This document shows positions 9,059-17,113 of a stretch of DNA of 64,000 nt, piece by piece (position 1 is the first letter of the stretch; the number at the start of each line of letters is the position of its first letter). The position numbers and the translations under genes were made by a program. The notes beneath the pieces were generated by a model. It was not told the origin of the DNA, made no database searches, and was given only the letters and a program-made list of their open reading frames with translations. The DNA is from Tatlockia sp. (lineage in GTDB: Bacteria; Pseudomonadota; Gammaproteobacteria; Legionellales; Legionellaceae): NCBI GenBank assembly GCA_013697725.1, contig JACCWI010000024.1, positions 124,001 to 188,000 of the forward strand, written 5' to 3'.

Positions 9059-12000
9059 CTAAATTTTCGCCAATGAGATTAGGCTTGCCACTTGGGTTTT
9101 TTGCAATGGCTTAGTAGCGAATAGTCCCTGATTTTGAATAAATGACGGTTTATTATCCTCGCTAATAAGCGCTGCTGATGAAATTGAATTTAGCAATTCA
9201 ACACATGCATCTGGGCTAGTTGAGTAATGAATAAAACGTTTAAGATCAGTTTTAGGGAAAATAGTATTGTATGAATCACAGAATTTTACTTTTGGAGAAA
9301 TGCATTTTCTTCTATTGACATCGTAATCTGCAACAACGGAATTACCTATGAGTATATTCAATTTTGCCGCAACTTTAAAAATTAATAATGCATCGTGCCT
9401 GATTTCTTCATTAATTAGATCAACATCAGGAACAGCTTTCATTAAATCTTTGATAGTTTCATGCTGAATGACATAAGGTGCTCGCAATCGGATTAAATCA
9501 ACGCAATGAGCGCCATACATTAAGACCCTTAAACTTGCATAACATCCCCTTTCGCCAATATCTGTGTCCAGACCATACCTGCAATTATCCAATTCTTTGA
9601 TAGGTTGATCCAGATATGGCTGCTTAAGGCTAGCCTTATAAACCTTAAGTTCATTCTCATTCTTAAATACTGATCCCAGCAAATCCTGGCTTATTACATA
9701 ATCCTCAAAATTACTGGCAGATTTTTCTCTATATTTCATATACTCTTCTGTTTCAAATCCCTGCTCACCTTCACGCCCAGTCACATAAAATCCCATGGCA
9801 ATTTGCAACTTTTCTATAAATCTTTCATAGTCTTCCGGTGTAGATGTCTGTCTCTTGATGTAATCCTTTACCTGATGAAAACCGTGCTTAAGATTAAAAT
9901 CAACAACAAGATGCAAATAATAAAGCGTCAAGGCAGTATGGGGTAATCCATGATTGGATCGATATACTATGCAAGAATCATCCTGACCTTGAATATAGCC
10001 TGTATATACTCGTGAAGGACTAAATGAAGGCTCTTTGTTTTTATCAAGATAAAGTACAGGAAATTGCGTATAGGAATTTTCATTTTGAAATGGATTGATT
10101 AAATAATTTTTATATGCATAGACCAGAGCGTCACGACCACGCGCGGTTATTATCTTTCTGGGGACGCTGCATTCTCTAACATTAATCTCATTCAAAACCA
10201 AAGGGCAGCGATTCTTCAGCACACTCTTAAATTCAGGATGGAGGAGGTTCAATGCCTCGTAAACTCGTGGATCCTGTAATGCATCAGGATAATAATCCAT
10301 AGACTTTTTAAGCAAGCTATCCAATACATTTTCTACATTCACTGGCAAAACCACTTTATCAAGTTGTTTAAGAAATTTTTCAATGTATCGTGGATTCTTA
10401 AAAATTATTTTCATGCCAACTATCATCAAAAGTTTGAATGGTTTAAGCGGCATGGCTCCAAATTCTGGGTTAGAGCGTGAATAAATCATCATTAATGGCT
10501 TTAGCTTGTCATTTATGACGTTAGAAGATGCACCAGCATGAAAATATCGACTCGAATTTTTGAAATTTTCGTCAAAATACTTATCCATTAAAGGCTGAAG
10601 GTATAAATGAATTATATTGATAAGACCTTGAGTGATCAGACCTTTATTGAAACCTTTTTTTAAAATTATTAAATCCATCTCTTGTTTGACTTTTGAAAAT
10701 AAATTTGGGAGTCCATACTTAAAACTACTTTCTAAGGTTTTCAGATAGATCTCCAAATATCTTGCCTTTACAAACTGATCTTCAAGTGTCACCACATTAG
10801 ATAATAAATTCCATACGCCACCAAAACTAAAATTTTCCACACATTTATCCATCAGTTCATCCGTGGACTGTATATACTCCATCAAACTGATAAATTCACT
10901 TGACGATATATTTGATTGACGCAACATCCTGACTGCTAGTTTGCTTATTTTTTCATCCGAAAAACCTCTTTTTTTTGCCATAGCTAGAAAGTCGGGAAGC
11001 CCCTCCTGAAAAAAATTTATAGTGGTTTTACTATTCAGTAAACGCTCACAATGCTCATTTATTTTTATGGTTAAAATGTCACGATGATCACCATCAATTA
11101 TATCAATAAGTTCATAAATTCCTGGAATATACTGACAATCCAGTTGATCTTTTTCAACATAGATTTTGATAATTTCATACAAATACGATTTATCTACACA
11201 CCCTAATGTTAGCAGTCTTTTTAATGATTTTAAGGCCAGCAGATTAACTTGAAAATACTGGTCAAAAAATGCTTGGATAAGTTGTTTTAATGTATCTTGT
11301 CTGCAGTCCTTCTGCGAAAGTTCATAGAAATATAATTTTGTGATTTCATCACATAAAGCATCAAAGACAAATTGGCGACAATTCAAGATAATATCTAAGG
11401 TGTAATGTTGATATATAGTTTCATGTAAATTATCTATATTAATTAATGATTTTTCATAGCTATTGATCCTGCCCTTTTCAGAAAGTAAATTCCGAGCAAT
11501 TTGTTTTTTTACTACAATTATTTTCTCTACAGCTTCATTTATTTTAAGCTTCAAATTGTCATGACAAAGCCAATCGGGTGACAGTGCATTGTTTTTAAAA
11601 TTATACACAGCACTTATTTTAATTTCTTCTGTTGATAGTGAAAGAACGATGGTAGGTTCTTTGTTTAACATTTCTTCCAGGTAATGATTTACCACGTCTT
11701 CCCAGAATTGAACCAGCATTTCATCACTGAATGATTCATGCGCTGTGAAAAGCCCGTTTGTATCATTGTAATGATACAAAGGTAAAACTATTCCCTTGAT
11801 GCGCTCATATTCTTTCTGCAAATAAGCAGCTTGTAATTTTGCGCTGGGTCCTGGCAAAACATTATCTTCAGTTGCCCATACTTTTGTTTCTGTATAATAA
11901 ATACCAGAAATATCACTAGACCTAATATCGTAGGTCAACTCATTGTGATGCGATAAGTGATATTCTCTAGTAGTATTTTTGAAAACGGCTCGAGTTGAAA

Positions 12001-12436
12001 TATGCTTTCTCGTTCTACCACCATTTTTCTGTAAATCAGTTAGTTTTTGCAGTTCCATAATCACTTTTTCTGGCTGTAAGTGATTTGCCAACTTCATATG
12101 TTCTTTAGCAAAATGTCCACTATCATCATCAACTGGACTTATAGAAATGATCCTGGATGTATCAAGATGAGAGATGTAAAACCCAGTACCGGAAAATGAA
12201 ACAGATCCAACGCCTGCAAGTGTCACTGAACGCCCTGGATTGCCCGTTTCTTTTGAATTCATTTTGATTTCATAGGCCGCTCTAGTGTTATACGGTTCTT
12301 TTTCGCCGTTAAACTTTGATGGGCAAGACACTCCTCTAAGTAAAGAAGTTTTTTCAGACTGGCAATTGTCTTGGCCATTTATTATTTTATTCTCGACTGT
12401 TCTAACTATGGTGACGCTTTCTATTTTGTTTTCCAT
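9059..12436 (-). CDS. Large protein with C-terminal SidE-type phosphodiesterase (PDE) domain
   Basis: 1125 residues, no signal peptide. Residues ~780-1060 resemble the PDE domain of the Legionella SidE family, which handles ADP-ribosylated ubiquitin in phosphoribosyl-ubiquitination or its removal. Visible key positions: H829 in RSNHGLPHT, E889/E891 in GREGEQGF, and H977 in GAHCVDLIRL. Their order and spacing match the SdeA triad H277/E340/H407. Nothing like the SidE N-terminal deubiquitinase or a C-terminal mono-ADP-ribosyltransferase (R-S-ExE) is seen; only ~150 residues follow H977. Residues 1-780 are largely helical and unrecognised. This makes it more like DupA/DupB-type stand-alone PDE proteins than a full SidE. 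It is probably a Dot/Icm substrate by family; transcription is its own, after a 145 bp gap. Confidence 0.75.
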   Translation of the reverse strand: MENKIESVTIVRTVENKIINGQDNCQSEKTSLLRGVSCPSKFNGEKEPYNTRAAYEIKMNSKETGNPGRSVTLAGVGSVSFSGTGFYISHLDTSRIISISPVDDDSGHFAKEHMKLANHLQPEKVIMELQKLTDLQKNGGRTRKHISTRAVFKNTTREYHLSHHNELTYDIRSSDISGIYYTETKVWATEDNVLPGPSAKLQAAYLQKEYERIKGIVLPLYHYNDTNGLFTAHESFSDEMLVQFWEDVVNHYLEEMLNKEPTIVLSLSTEEIKISAVYNFKNNALSPDWLCHDNLKLKINEAVEKIIVVKKQIARNLLSEKGRINSYEKSLINIDNLHETIYQHYTLDIILNCRQFVFDALCDEITKLYFYELSQKDCRQDTLKQLIQAFFDQYFQVNLLALKSLKRLLTLGCVDKSYLYEIIKIYVEKDQLDCQYIPGIYELIDIIDGDHRDILTIKINEHCERLLNSKTTINFFQEGLPDFLAMAKKRGFSDEKISKLAVRMLRQSNISSSEFISLMEYIQSTDELMDKCVENFSFGGVWNLLSNVVTLEDQFVKARYLEIYLKTLESSFKYGLPNLFSKVKQEMDLIILKKGFNKGLITQGLINIIHLYLQPLMDKYFDENFKNSSRYFHAGASSNVINDKLKPLMMIYSRSNPEFGAMPLKPFKLLMIVGMKIIFKNPRYIEKFLKQLDKVVLPVNVENVLDSLLKKSMDYYPDALQDPRVYEALNLLHPEFKSVLKNRCPLVLNEINVRECSVPRKIITARGRDALVYAYKNYLINPFQNENSYTQFPVLYLDKNKEPSFSPSRVYTGYIQGQDDSCIVYRSNHGLPHTALTLYYLHLVVDFNLKHGFHQVKDYIKRQTSTPEDYERFIEKLQIAMGFYVTGREGEQGFETEEYMKYREKSASNFEDYVISQDLLGSVFKNENELKVYKASLKQPYLDQPIKELDNCRYGLDTDIGERGCYASLRVLMYGAHCVDLIRLRAPYVIQHETIKDLMKAVPDVDLINEEIRHDALLIFKVAAKLNILIGNSVVADYDVNRRKCISPKVKFCDSYNTIFPKTDLKRFIHYSTSPDACVELLNSISSAALISEDNKPSFIQNQGLFATKPLQKTQVASLISLAKI

Positions 12437-12474
12437 TGGAATGAGTGTTAACTCTTGTTGGCAAATAGTGCAAA

Positions 12475-12503
12475 ATTATACCATAGCTATTTTTTATTGC
12501 ACA
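12475..12503 (-). promoter_or_regulatory. Possible promoter of the SidE-PDE-like gene
   Basis: On the minus strand a perfect -10 box TATAAT lies at 12480-12475, 39 bp before the ATG. The -35 region is poor (TGTGCA, 18 bp spacing). This suggests dependence on an activator or on the -10 element. No PmrA-like half-sites are present here. Confidence 0.35.
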
Positions 12504-12581
12504 GAAGGATGTATTTTGCCAATTTTAGACCGGGTTATAGACATCTAGATAGAAATATTCCCTACCATTTGTTAATACTGA

Positions 12582-14369
12582 TTAAAGAGAAATCTTAAGA
12601 TGATTTGTCACTTCTTCGCTATCGTAAAGATTTGTCTTTGGTTCAGGCTTAATGCCACTCCAAGGAGTTAAGGAAATTTTGTTTAATTCATCAAGTAAAA
12701 AAGAAGCAAAGGAATGACGATTATATCGTGTCCAGCTGGATTCTATAAGTCCATTTATTTTAGTTAGAGCCTCAGCTAAGTCTTCGGTATTTGAAATTTC
12801 ATTTTTAAAGCTTAAAGCTCGCCATTGGCCAATAGAGCCATGCCTGAAAAAAAACCGACTAAAATAACCATCTGGGCCACGTAGATTATTTTCTTCCTGA
12901 TACCAGCATTGATAATTTTTTTGCGCGATTGAAATGGCCAATTTGATGTTGGCCAAGAGTTTTTCTTCATTTTTAAGAGTACTTTCAGAGAAAGGTTCTG
13001 GCTCAACTAATTCAGCAGAATTAAGTTTATTCATTTCAATTTCAACCCGCACATTTAATTCTTCTTGTGCAGCCTTGGTATAAAAAAAAGGGTAAGGATT
13101 AATTAGAGAATTCAATTTATAAAATCCACTAAGAAATTGCTTTTTAAAAAAATATAAAATGCTATCTTTATGGGCTAAGTTTCTATCATAGGAGATAGAG
13201 TCATCAAATGCATCCGCTTTTTTATTGAAAAAATCCCAAAAATCACTGAATTCAACGTTTTCTAATTTACAATAAAGCAAAAACCGTTCTGTTTCCTGGG
13301 AATAGATTTTGAAATTTTCGAATACCTCATCGCAAATTTCATTAAGTTTTATTAGCTCCTCATCGTTAAATATGATTTTCACTTGTTTAAACAATTGAGT
13401 CATTGGGATTGATTTAATTTCTTGGTTAATTGCTTGTTTAAATCTTAATAATAAACTCTGATTAATGTTGTCAAGATTCTTAGTATTTTCAATAATTAGA
13501 TTAAAATATTCGATTATATTTAATCTTAAATTCTGTGAAAATTTGTCGATCGTATTGATATCTTTATTATACCAACTTGAGGCTTGCTGATGAGGTGTTG
13601 TCCACGTGTGTTCTGGGAATATTATCTGGGGTCGAAGCTGCACCAATATATTTTTTAATAATGTGGGTCCTGTTAATTTCATTGTGGATAGTCTTCTATC
13701 GTGTTTTTTTAAGCGAAAACTTGCGAGTTGTTGAAAGCGATGCGCTCTTAAATATTTTTCATCTTTAGAGTAAAGGTCAGCATAATTTTCAGTAATAGCT
13801 TGGCGATATGCAGAAATAATCTTTCCCGCAGGTATAGAAGCCATTAGATCATTATTAGTACTACGTATCGAATTATTACCCCAACCTCGAACAAGGATCC
13901 CTTCTTCTTCACTAACTTCTAATATACCAAGAGGATTTACAGGGAAGACATCTTTTGCGTCAAAATAGACGCCACCTTCCCGGTATAATATTTCAACTCG
14001 TAAAATATCGGATGCGGCGGCGTAATTTGAACCAGGATCTCGAAGCTCCTCAAGATAATATTTTTTGCTTGGCATCTCATAAAATATTTCACAACGGTTG
14101 ATTAAGTTTTGGTCTGAGTCTTGCGGGTATGGATTAATGTCATTGATAGTAATTTTATTTAGGCTTGCCCAATTTTTGAATTGAATATATTGTTCATTCT
14201 GACGTCGTGACTCCTCACTATTATTTGATAGATATGTTGATGAATCTATCCAAACATTCATTTCATAGTCAGGATTCTTAAATTTCCAATCTTCTATATT
14301 TTTTTTACACGATTGCTCTAAGATCCCACCAAGCCAAATCGCATGTAATTTTTTAGGAACTTTGCACAT
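12582..14369 (-). CDS. TcdA/TcdB- or OCH1-type glycosyltransferase, effector candidate
   Basis: 595 residues, soluble. The N-terminus reads KKLHAIWLGG, the nucleotide-sugar-binding start of GT-A enzymes of the large clostridial toxin/OCH1 type. Residues ~115-145 carry ASDILRVEILYREGGVYFD followed by AKD: the conserved R/D pair and the metal-binding acidic site. The usual D-x-D here reads D137-A-K-D140, with one extra residue between the acids. Legionella uses related enzymes (SetA, Lgt family) to glycosylate host proteins. The C-terminal ~300 residues are helical and unrecognised; the last 20 contain a short acidic patch (DSEEV). A PmrA-box-like promoter sits directly upstream. Substrate and sugar cannot be told from the sequence. 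Confidence 0.7.
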   Translation of the reverse strand: MCKVPKKLHAIWLGGILEQSCKKNIEDWKFKNPDYEMNVWIDSSTYLSNNSEESRRQNEQYIQFKNWASLNKITINDINPYPQDSDQNLINRCEIFYEMPSKKYYLEELRDPGSNYAAASDILRVEILYREGGVYFDAKDVFPVNPLGILEVSEEEGILVRGWGNNSIRSTNNDLMASIPAGKIISAYRQAITENYADLYSKDEKYLRAHRFQQLASFRLKKHDRRLSTMKLTGPTLLKNILVQLRPQIIFPEHTWTTPHQQASSWYNKDINTIDKFSQNLRLNIIEYFNLIIENTKNLDNINQSLLLRFKQAINQEIKSIPMTQLFKQVKIIFNDEELIKLNEICDEVFENFKIYSQETERFLLYCKLENVEFSDFWDFFNKKADAFDDSISYDRNLAHKDSILYFFKKQFLSGFYKLNSLINPYPFFYTKAAQEELNVRVEIEMNKLNSAELVEPEPFSESTLKNEEKLLANIKLAISIAQKNYQCWYQEENNLRGPDGYFSRFFFRHGSIGQWRALSFKNEISNTEDLAEALTKINGLIESSWTRYNRHSFASFLLDELNKISLTPWSGIKPEPKTNLYDSEEVTNHLKISL

Positions 14370-14394
14370 TATTAGTTCAAACTATAAATAAACA

Positions 14395-14427
14395 ATTATA
14401 ACGTTATTATATTAAGGGATTATTAAT
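14395..14427 (-). promoter_or_regulatory. PmrA-box-like promoter of the glycosyltransferase gene
   Basis: Reading the minus strand, ATTAATAAT (14427-14419), CC, then CTTAATATA (14416-14408) form two direct half-sites with an 11 bp period. They match 7 and 8 of 9 positions of the known L. pneumophila PmrA element, cTTAATatT-N2-cTTAATatT. A perfect -10 box TATAAT is at 14400-14395, 15 bp from the second TTAAT. The expected start point lies about 20 bp before the ATG at 14369. This supports PmrA-type activation; binding itself is inferred. Confidence 0.6.
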
Positions 14428-14439
14428 CATTATGTATAA

Positions 14440-14916
14440 TTAATGAACCTGTATTTTCAAAACAAATTTTAAACCCAAGTTGAGGTTTTTCCAGGTTTCG
14501 ATATCAGAAAGATCATGCCCCGGTATGGCTTCAGAATACCTGGGTAATAAATAGTAAACACTTGGAAATGAAGACATTGCTTTTGCTGAGAGCATTGTTT
14601 TATTTAAGCCTAATTTGCTTCCATATATTAAATCCAGTAATATTTTTGGTGTCCTTGAAATGGAACAGCAACAAAAAAAAACTTGTCGAATCACATCAAC
14701 TTCTATTGTTTTCAAAACATAGCTTGTAATTAGGCCACCCATACTATGGCAGATTATGTCAATTTGACTAAGCTTCTCTTGAGAAATCTGCTCAATTAGA
14801 GTCTTTAGGCTTCGGTTCGCAATTGCTCCGTTTCTTTTATTAATCGCATGCCCTAGCTGTGGACGAACCCTTGCTCTTTTTAAAAATGTACTAGGCGTTA
14901 CAATTGAAATTACAGT
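14440..14916 (-). pseudogene. Truncated LCAT-type lipase/acyltransferase remnant
   Basis: The minus-strand frame is open from just after a TAA at 14919-14917 to a stop at 14440, but no ATG is found before the middle of the protein. The open part contains LSQIDIICHSMGGLITSYVL, the nucleophile elbow of an alpha/beta hydrolase (serine in HSMGG). It is followed by SSFPSVYYLLPRY, which resembles the FPS..-LLP segment of lecithin:cholesterol acyltransferase-like lipases. The N-terminal strand/oxyanion part and the C-terminal Asp/His part are missing, and the upstream side is replaced by the divergent VanX-like gene. It is read as a dead fragment. Confidence 0.6.
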
Positions 14917-14942
14917 TTAAATGCTTGAAATATTTATTATAT

Positions 14943-14958
14943 GTGACAGTATTGTCAC
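14943..14958. promoter_or_regulatory. 16 bp palindrome upstream of the VanX-like gene
   Basis: GTGACA-gtat-TGTCAC is a perfect 6+6 inverted repeat, 46 bp before the chosen ATG. Its symmetry and place suggest an operator for a dimeric regulator. No known regulator consensus was matched with confidence. Confidence 0.35.
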
Positions 14959-15004
14959 TATAAATATGTCAAAATTAGTCAACTATTTAGAAGGAGAAAA
15001 TATT

Positions 15005-15685
15005 ATGCTAATAGATGTTGTCGCGCTCAGCCAAAACAAGTGCTCAAAACCCATTAAAGCAAAACTTAAATATGCAACTAAAAAGAACTTTACTGGCGAC
15101 GTTGTTGAGGGTTACTCCCCTTCCGCAAAAGATTTTGCATTAATGTCGCCAATTGCAGCGGGAAAATTATGCGAAGTTCAAAACTATCTTTTAAATGAGT
15201 ATGGATATGGTCTATTGATTTATGATGCTTACAGACCAAAGAGAGCTGTAAATCACTTTTTATTTTGGTCAAAAGAAGGTGCCAAAAATGATAATGAATT
15301 AGAAAGAAAGAAAAAACATTACCCCTCTATTAAAAAAAATGAACTTTTTAACCTTGGATATGTAGCTGAAGATTCAGGGCACTGTTATGGAAATACTGTT
15401 GATTTAGTTTTGATAGACGTCAATTCCAATAAAAAATTACCCATGGGCGCACGTTTTGATTTTATGGATGAAAAATCAAATGTTACTGTAAGCCCTACAG
15501 AAATTGGCGAGGAGTCACTTTACTATCGAAAAATTTTAAGAGAGGCTATGATAAAATTTAATTTTAAACCCTATGAGAAGGAGTATTGGCATTTTACACA
15601 TGGTGGCATTGAGGGTCGCGAATTTAAAGAAGCCTTAGATATCCCAATAACAAATCAAATGAAAGGAATAGGAATTACAATTTAG
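15005..15685 (+). CDS. VanX/DdpX-type D-Ala-D-Ala dipeptidase (peptidase M15D)
   Basis: 226 residues, no signal peptide, so cytoplasmic. Family hallmarks are clear: YDAYRP near 73-78, the zinc motif SGHCYGNTVD (H126, D133) and EYWH (E193 catalytic base, H196 zinc ligand), followed by FTHGG. This matches the VanX pattern SxHxxGxxxD...ExxH. The enzyme would hydrolyse D-Ala-D-Ala, most often for recycling cell-wall peptides. No vanH/vanA ligase genes are nearby, so glycopeptide resistance is not indicated. The frame is open from 14921, but AAGGAG 7-8 bp before the ATG at 15005 and the homologous N-terminus decide the start. It is divergent from the lipase remnant. Confidence 0.8.
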   Translation: MLIDVVALSQNKCSKPIKAKLKYATKKNFTGDVVEGYSPSAKDFALMSPIAAGKLCEVQNYLLNEYGYGLLIYDAYRPKRAVNHFLFWSKEGAKNDNELERKKKHYPSIKKNELFNLGYVAEDSGHCYGNTVDLVLIDVNSNKKLPMGARFDFMDEKSNVTVSPTEIGEESLYYRKILREAMIKFNFKPYEKEYWHFTHGGIEGREFKEALDIPITNQMKGIGITI

Positions 15686-15787
15686 ATTCAAAAACATTCG
15701 ATAAGTAATTTTGCATTTTTGTATATTAGTGACTTTACTGATAACTGGGGTTTCATGATTTAAACAACAATAAGTATTATTTTAAAG

Positions 15788-16276
15788 CTATTTTCTAACT
15801 GTTTGCTCTCTGATTCGTCCCAGGCGATTTAAAGTTAATTTTAAAATTTGTCCTTCTTGGTTCTGTATAATAAAATGGCCACTTGATGCAGAGTGATTTA
15901 GATCCGGTGAAAATACTATATAATTATTAGATTGTAAGCCCTGCCAGGTCACTTTAATTTCCTTGTGCTCCCATTGCCAACTATGAATCAGTTGTGATTT
16001 TTCGTTATATTGATGTTTAACATTGTCTGTTAAGAGGTACATGCCAGACGACCAATCCCCTGCATTAGGCAAAGCCGTCAAGATAAGCGCTTCTCCCTGC
16101 ATCATTGCTTTGGATCTAGCGTAGTGAATAGCGACAGCTAATTGATCTTTAACAACCTCTAAATGATTTCTCTGAAAAATAGAAACGGTTAAGGGTAAGC
16201 TAAGGAAAAATAAGATTCCGAATATAACTAGGCTCGTCACTAATTCAAGCAAACTTAGTCCACGAGATCTAAACAC
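15788..16276 (-). CDS. GspH/FimT-like type IV pseudopilin
   Basis: 162 residues. The N-terminus FRSRG-LSLLELVTSLVIFGIL is a class-III prepilin signal: a short basic leader, Gly before the cleavage site, Glu at mature position 5, then a hydrophobic helix. The rest is strand-rich like GspH/FimT minor pilins (KLTLNRLGRIREQTV at the end). The start appears to be GTG at 16276, overlapping the end of the uracil-DNA glycosylase gene by 22 bp, so the two are translationally coupled. Minor pseudopilins prime assembly of type IV pili or the type II secretion pseudopilus at the inner membrane. Which system it serves cannot be told here. Confidence 0.75.
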   Translation of the reverse strand: MFRSRGLSLLELVTSLVIFGILFFLSLPLTVSIFQRNHLEVVKDQLAVAIHYARSKAMMQGEALILTALPNAGDWSSGMYLLTDNVKHQYNEKSQLIHSWQWEHKEIKVTWQGLQSNNYIVFSPDLNHSASSGHFIIQNQEGQILKLTLNRLGRIREQTVRK

Positions 16277-16908
16277 GTTTTTTCCACTAAGAATTTTTTA
16301 ACATCAAGTAAATCTGAAAAGGCTTTTTTCTTATCTTTAGGGTTTCTTAATAGATAGGCAGGATGATAACTGACAATAAAAGGTGTATTTCGATATTGAT
16401 AAATTGATTTTCTGAGTTGATTTAAGGGGATTGTCTTATTAACCAGGAATTGACCTGCAAAACGACCAAGGGCAAGAATTAGTGCAGGGGCGACCAAATC
16501 AATTTGTTGCGCTAAATGACTAGAGCATTGGCTAATTTCCTCTATTGCTGGATCACGATTGGCCGGCGGCCGACATTTCAAAACATTAGCAATATAAACC
16601 TGGTTTTCATTTATTCCAATACTTTGCATCATTTGATTAAGCAACATACCTGCCTTTCCCACGAAGGGTAAACCCTGTTGATCCTCATAAAATCCTGGCG
16701 CCTCGCCAATAATCATCAACTTCGCTTGTGATGAGCCTCTGGAAAAAACGGTCTGAGTTCGATTAAGGTGCAAAGGGCAGCGTTGACATGCAGCCACTTC
16801 TCGCTGGAGAACTACCAATGGGTTTTCCGTTAAGGTATCTTGCTGTCGCAAAATCCAGGTATCAATTCCCATAGTTTGCAAATAATAGGGAGCTAAAGGG
16901 TTTGACAT
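16255..16908 (-). CDS. Type-4 (Fe-S) uracil-DNA glycosylase
   Basis: Starting at the ATG of MSNPLAP the protein has 217 residues. It carries the family-4 signatures GEAPGFYEDQQGLPFVGKAG (active-site loop), NVLKCRPPANRDP and the C-terminal SYHPAYLLR. Cysteines in ACQRCPL plus later ones (KCRPP, QCSS) fit the 4Fe-4S ligands. It removes uracil from DNA in base-excision repair. The reading frame extends to 16995, but the 29 extra residues are hydrophobic and unlike the family, so the internal ATG at 16908 is preferred. It is upstream of, and coupled with, the pseudopilin gene. Confidence 0.85.
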   Translation of the reverse strand: MSNPLAPYYLQTMGIDTWILRQQDTLTENPLVVLQREVAACQRCPLHLNRTQTVFSRGSSQAKLMIIGEAPGFYEDQQGLPFVGKAGMLLNQMMQSIGINENQVYIANVLKCRPPANRDPAIEEISQCSSHLAQQIDLVAPALILALGRFAGQFLVNKTIPLNQLRKSIYQYRNTPFIVSYHPAYLLRNPKDKKKAFSDLLDVKKFLVEKTCLDLVD

Positions 16909-17045
16909 AAAATCTATTGATCTAATTAAGAGATAGGCTAGTATAAATAATTTATAATTCGCAAGATAGTTTTCACGCAAAGAAATAAAAACCAATTTCG
17001 ATAACTGTAATCATGTTTAAGATTAGTAGAAAACTTAATAAAGCT

Positions 17046-17073
17046 GTAGCCTGGTTGCTTGCAACCAGGCTAC
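17046..17073. repeat. REP-like palindrome, 13 bp arms
   Basis: GTAGCCTGGTTGC, a TT spacer, then its exact complement GCAACCAGGCTAC. Related copies are at 33893-33918 and about 37435-37460. It lies just past the stop of the J-domain gene on the minus strand, so it may act as a hairpin terminator, although no U-run follows. Recurrence elsewhere in the window favours a dispersed REP-type element. Confidence 0.7.
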
Positions 17074-17113
17074 ATTTTACTGGTTTTCAAATGATTTTTT
17101 AATGAAATAGGAA

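Noticed and set aside
14921..15004. Upstream start of the VanX-like protein
   Set aside because: The extra 28 residues run through a palindromic operator-like site and lack a ribosome binding site; AAGGAG serves the ATG at 15005.
15005..15685. Glycopeptide resistance cluster
   Set aside because: Only a VanX-type peptidase is present; no vanH, vanA or two-component genes are nearby.
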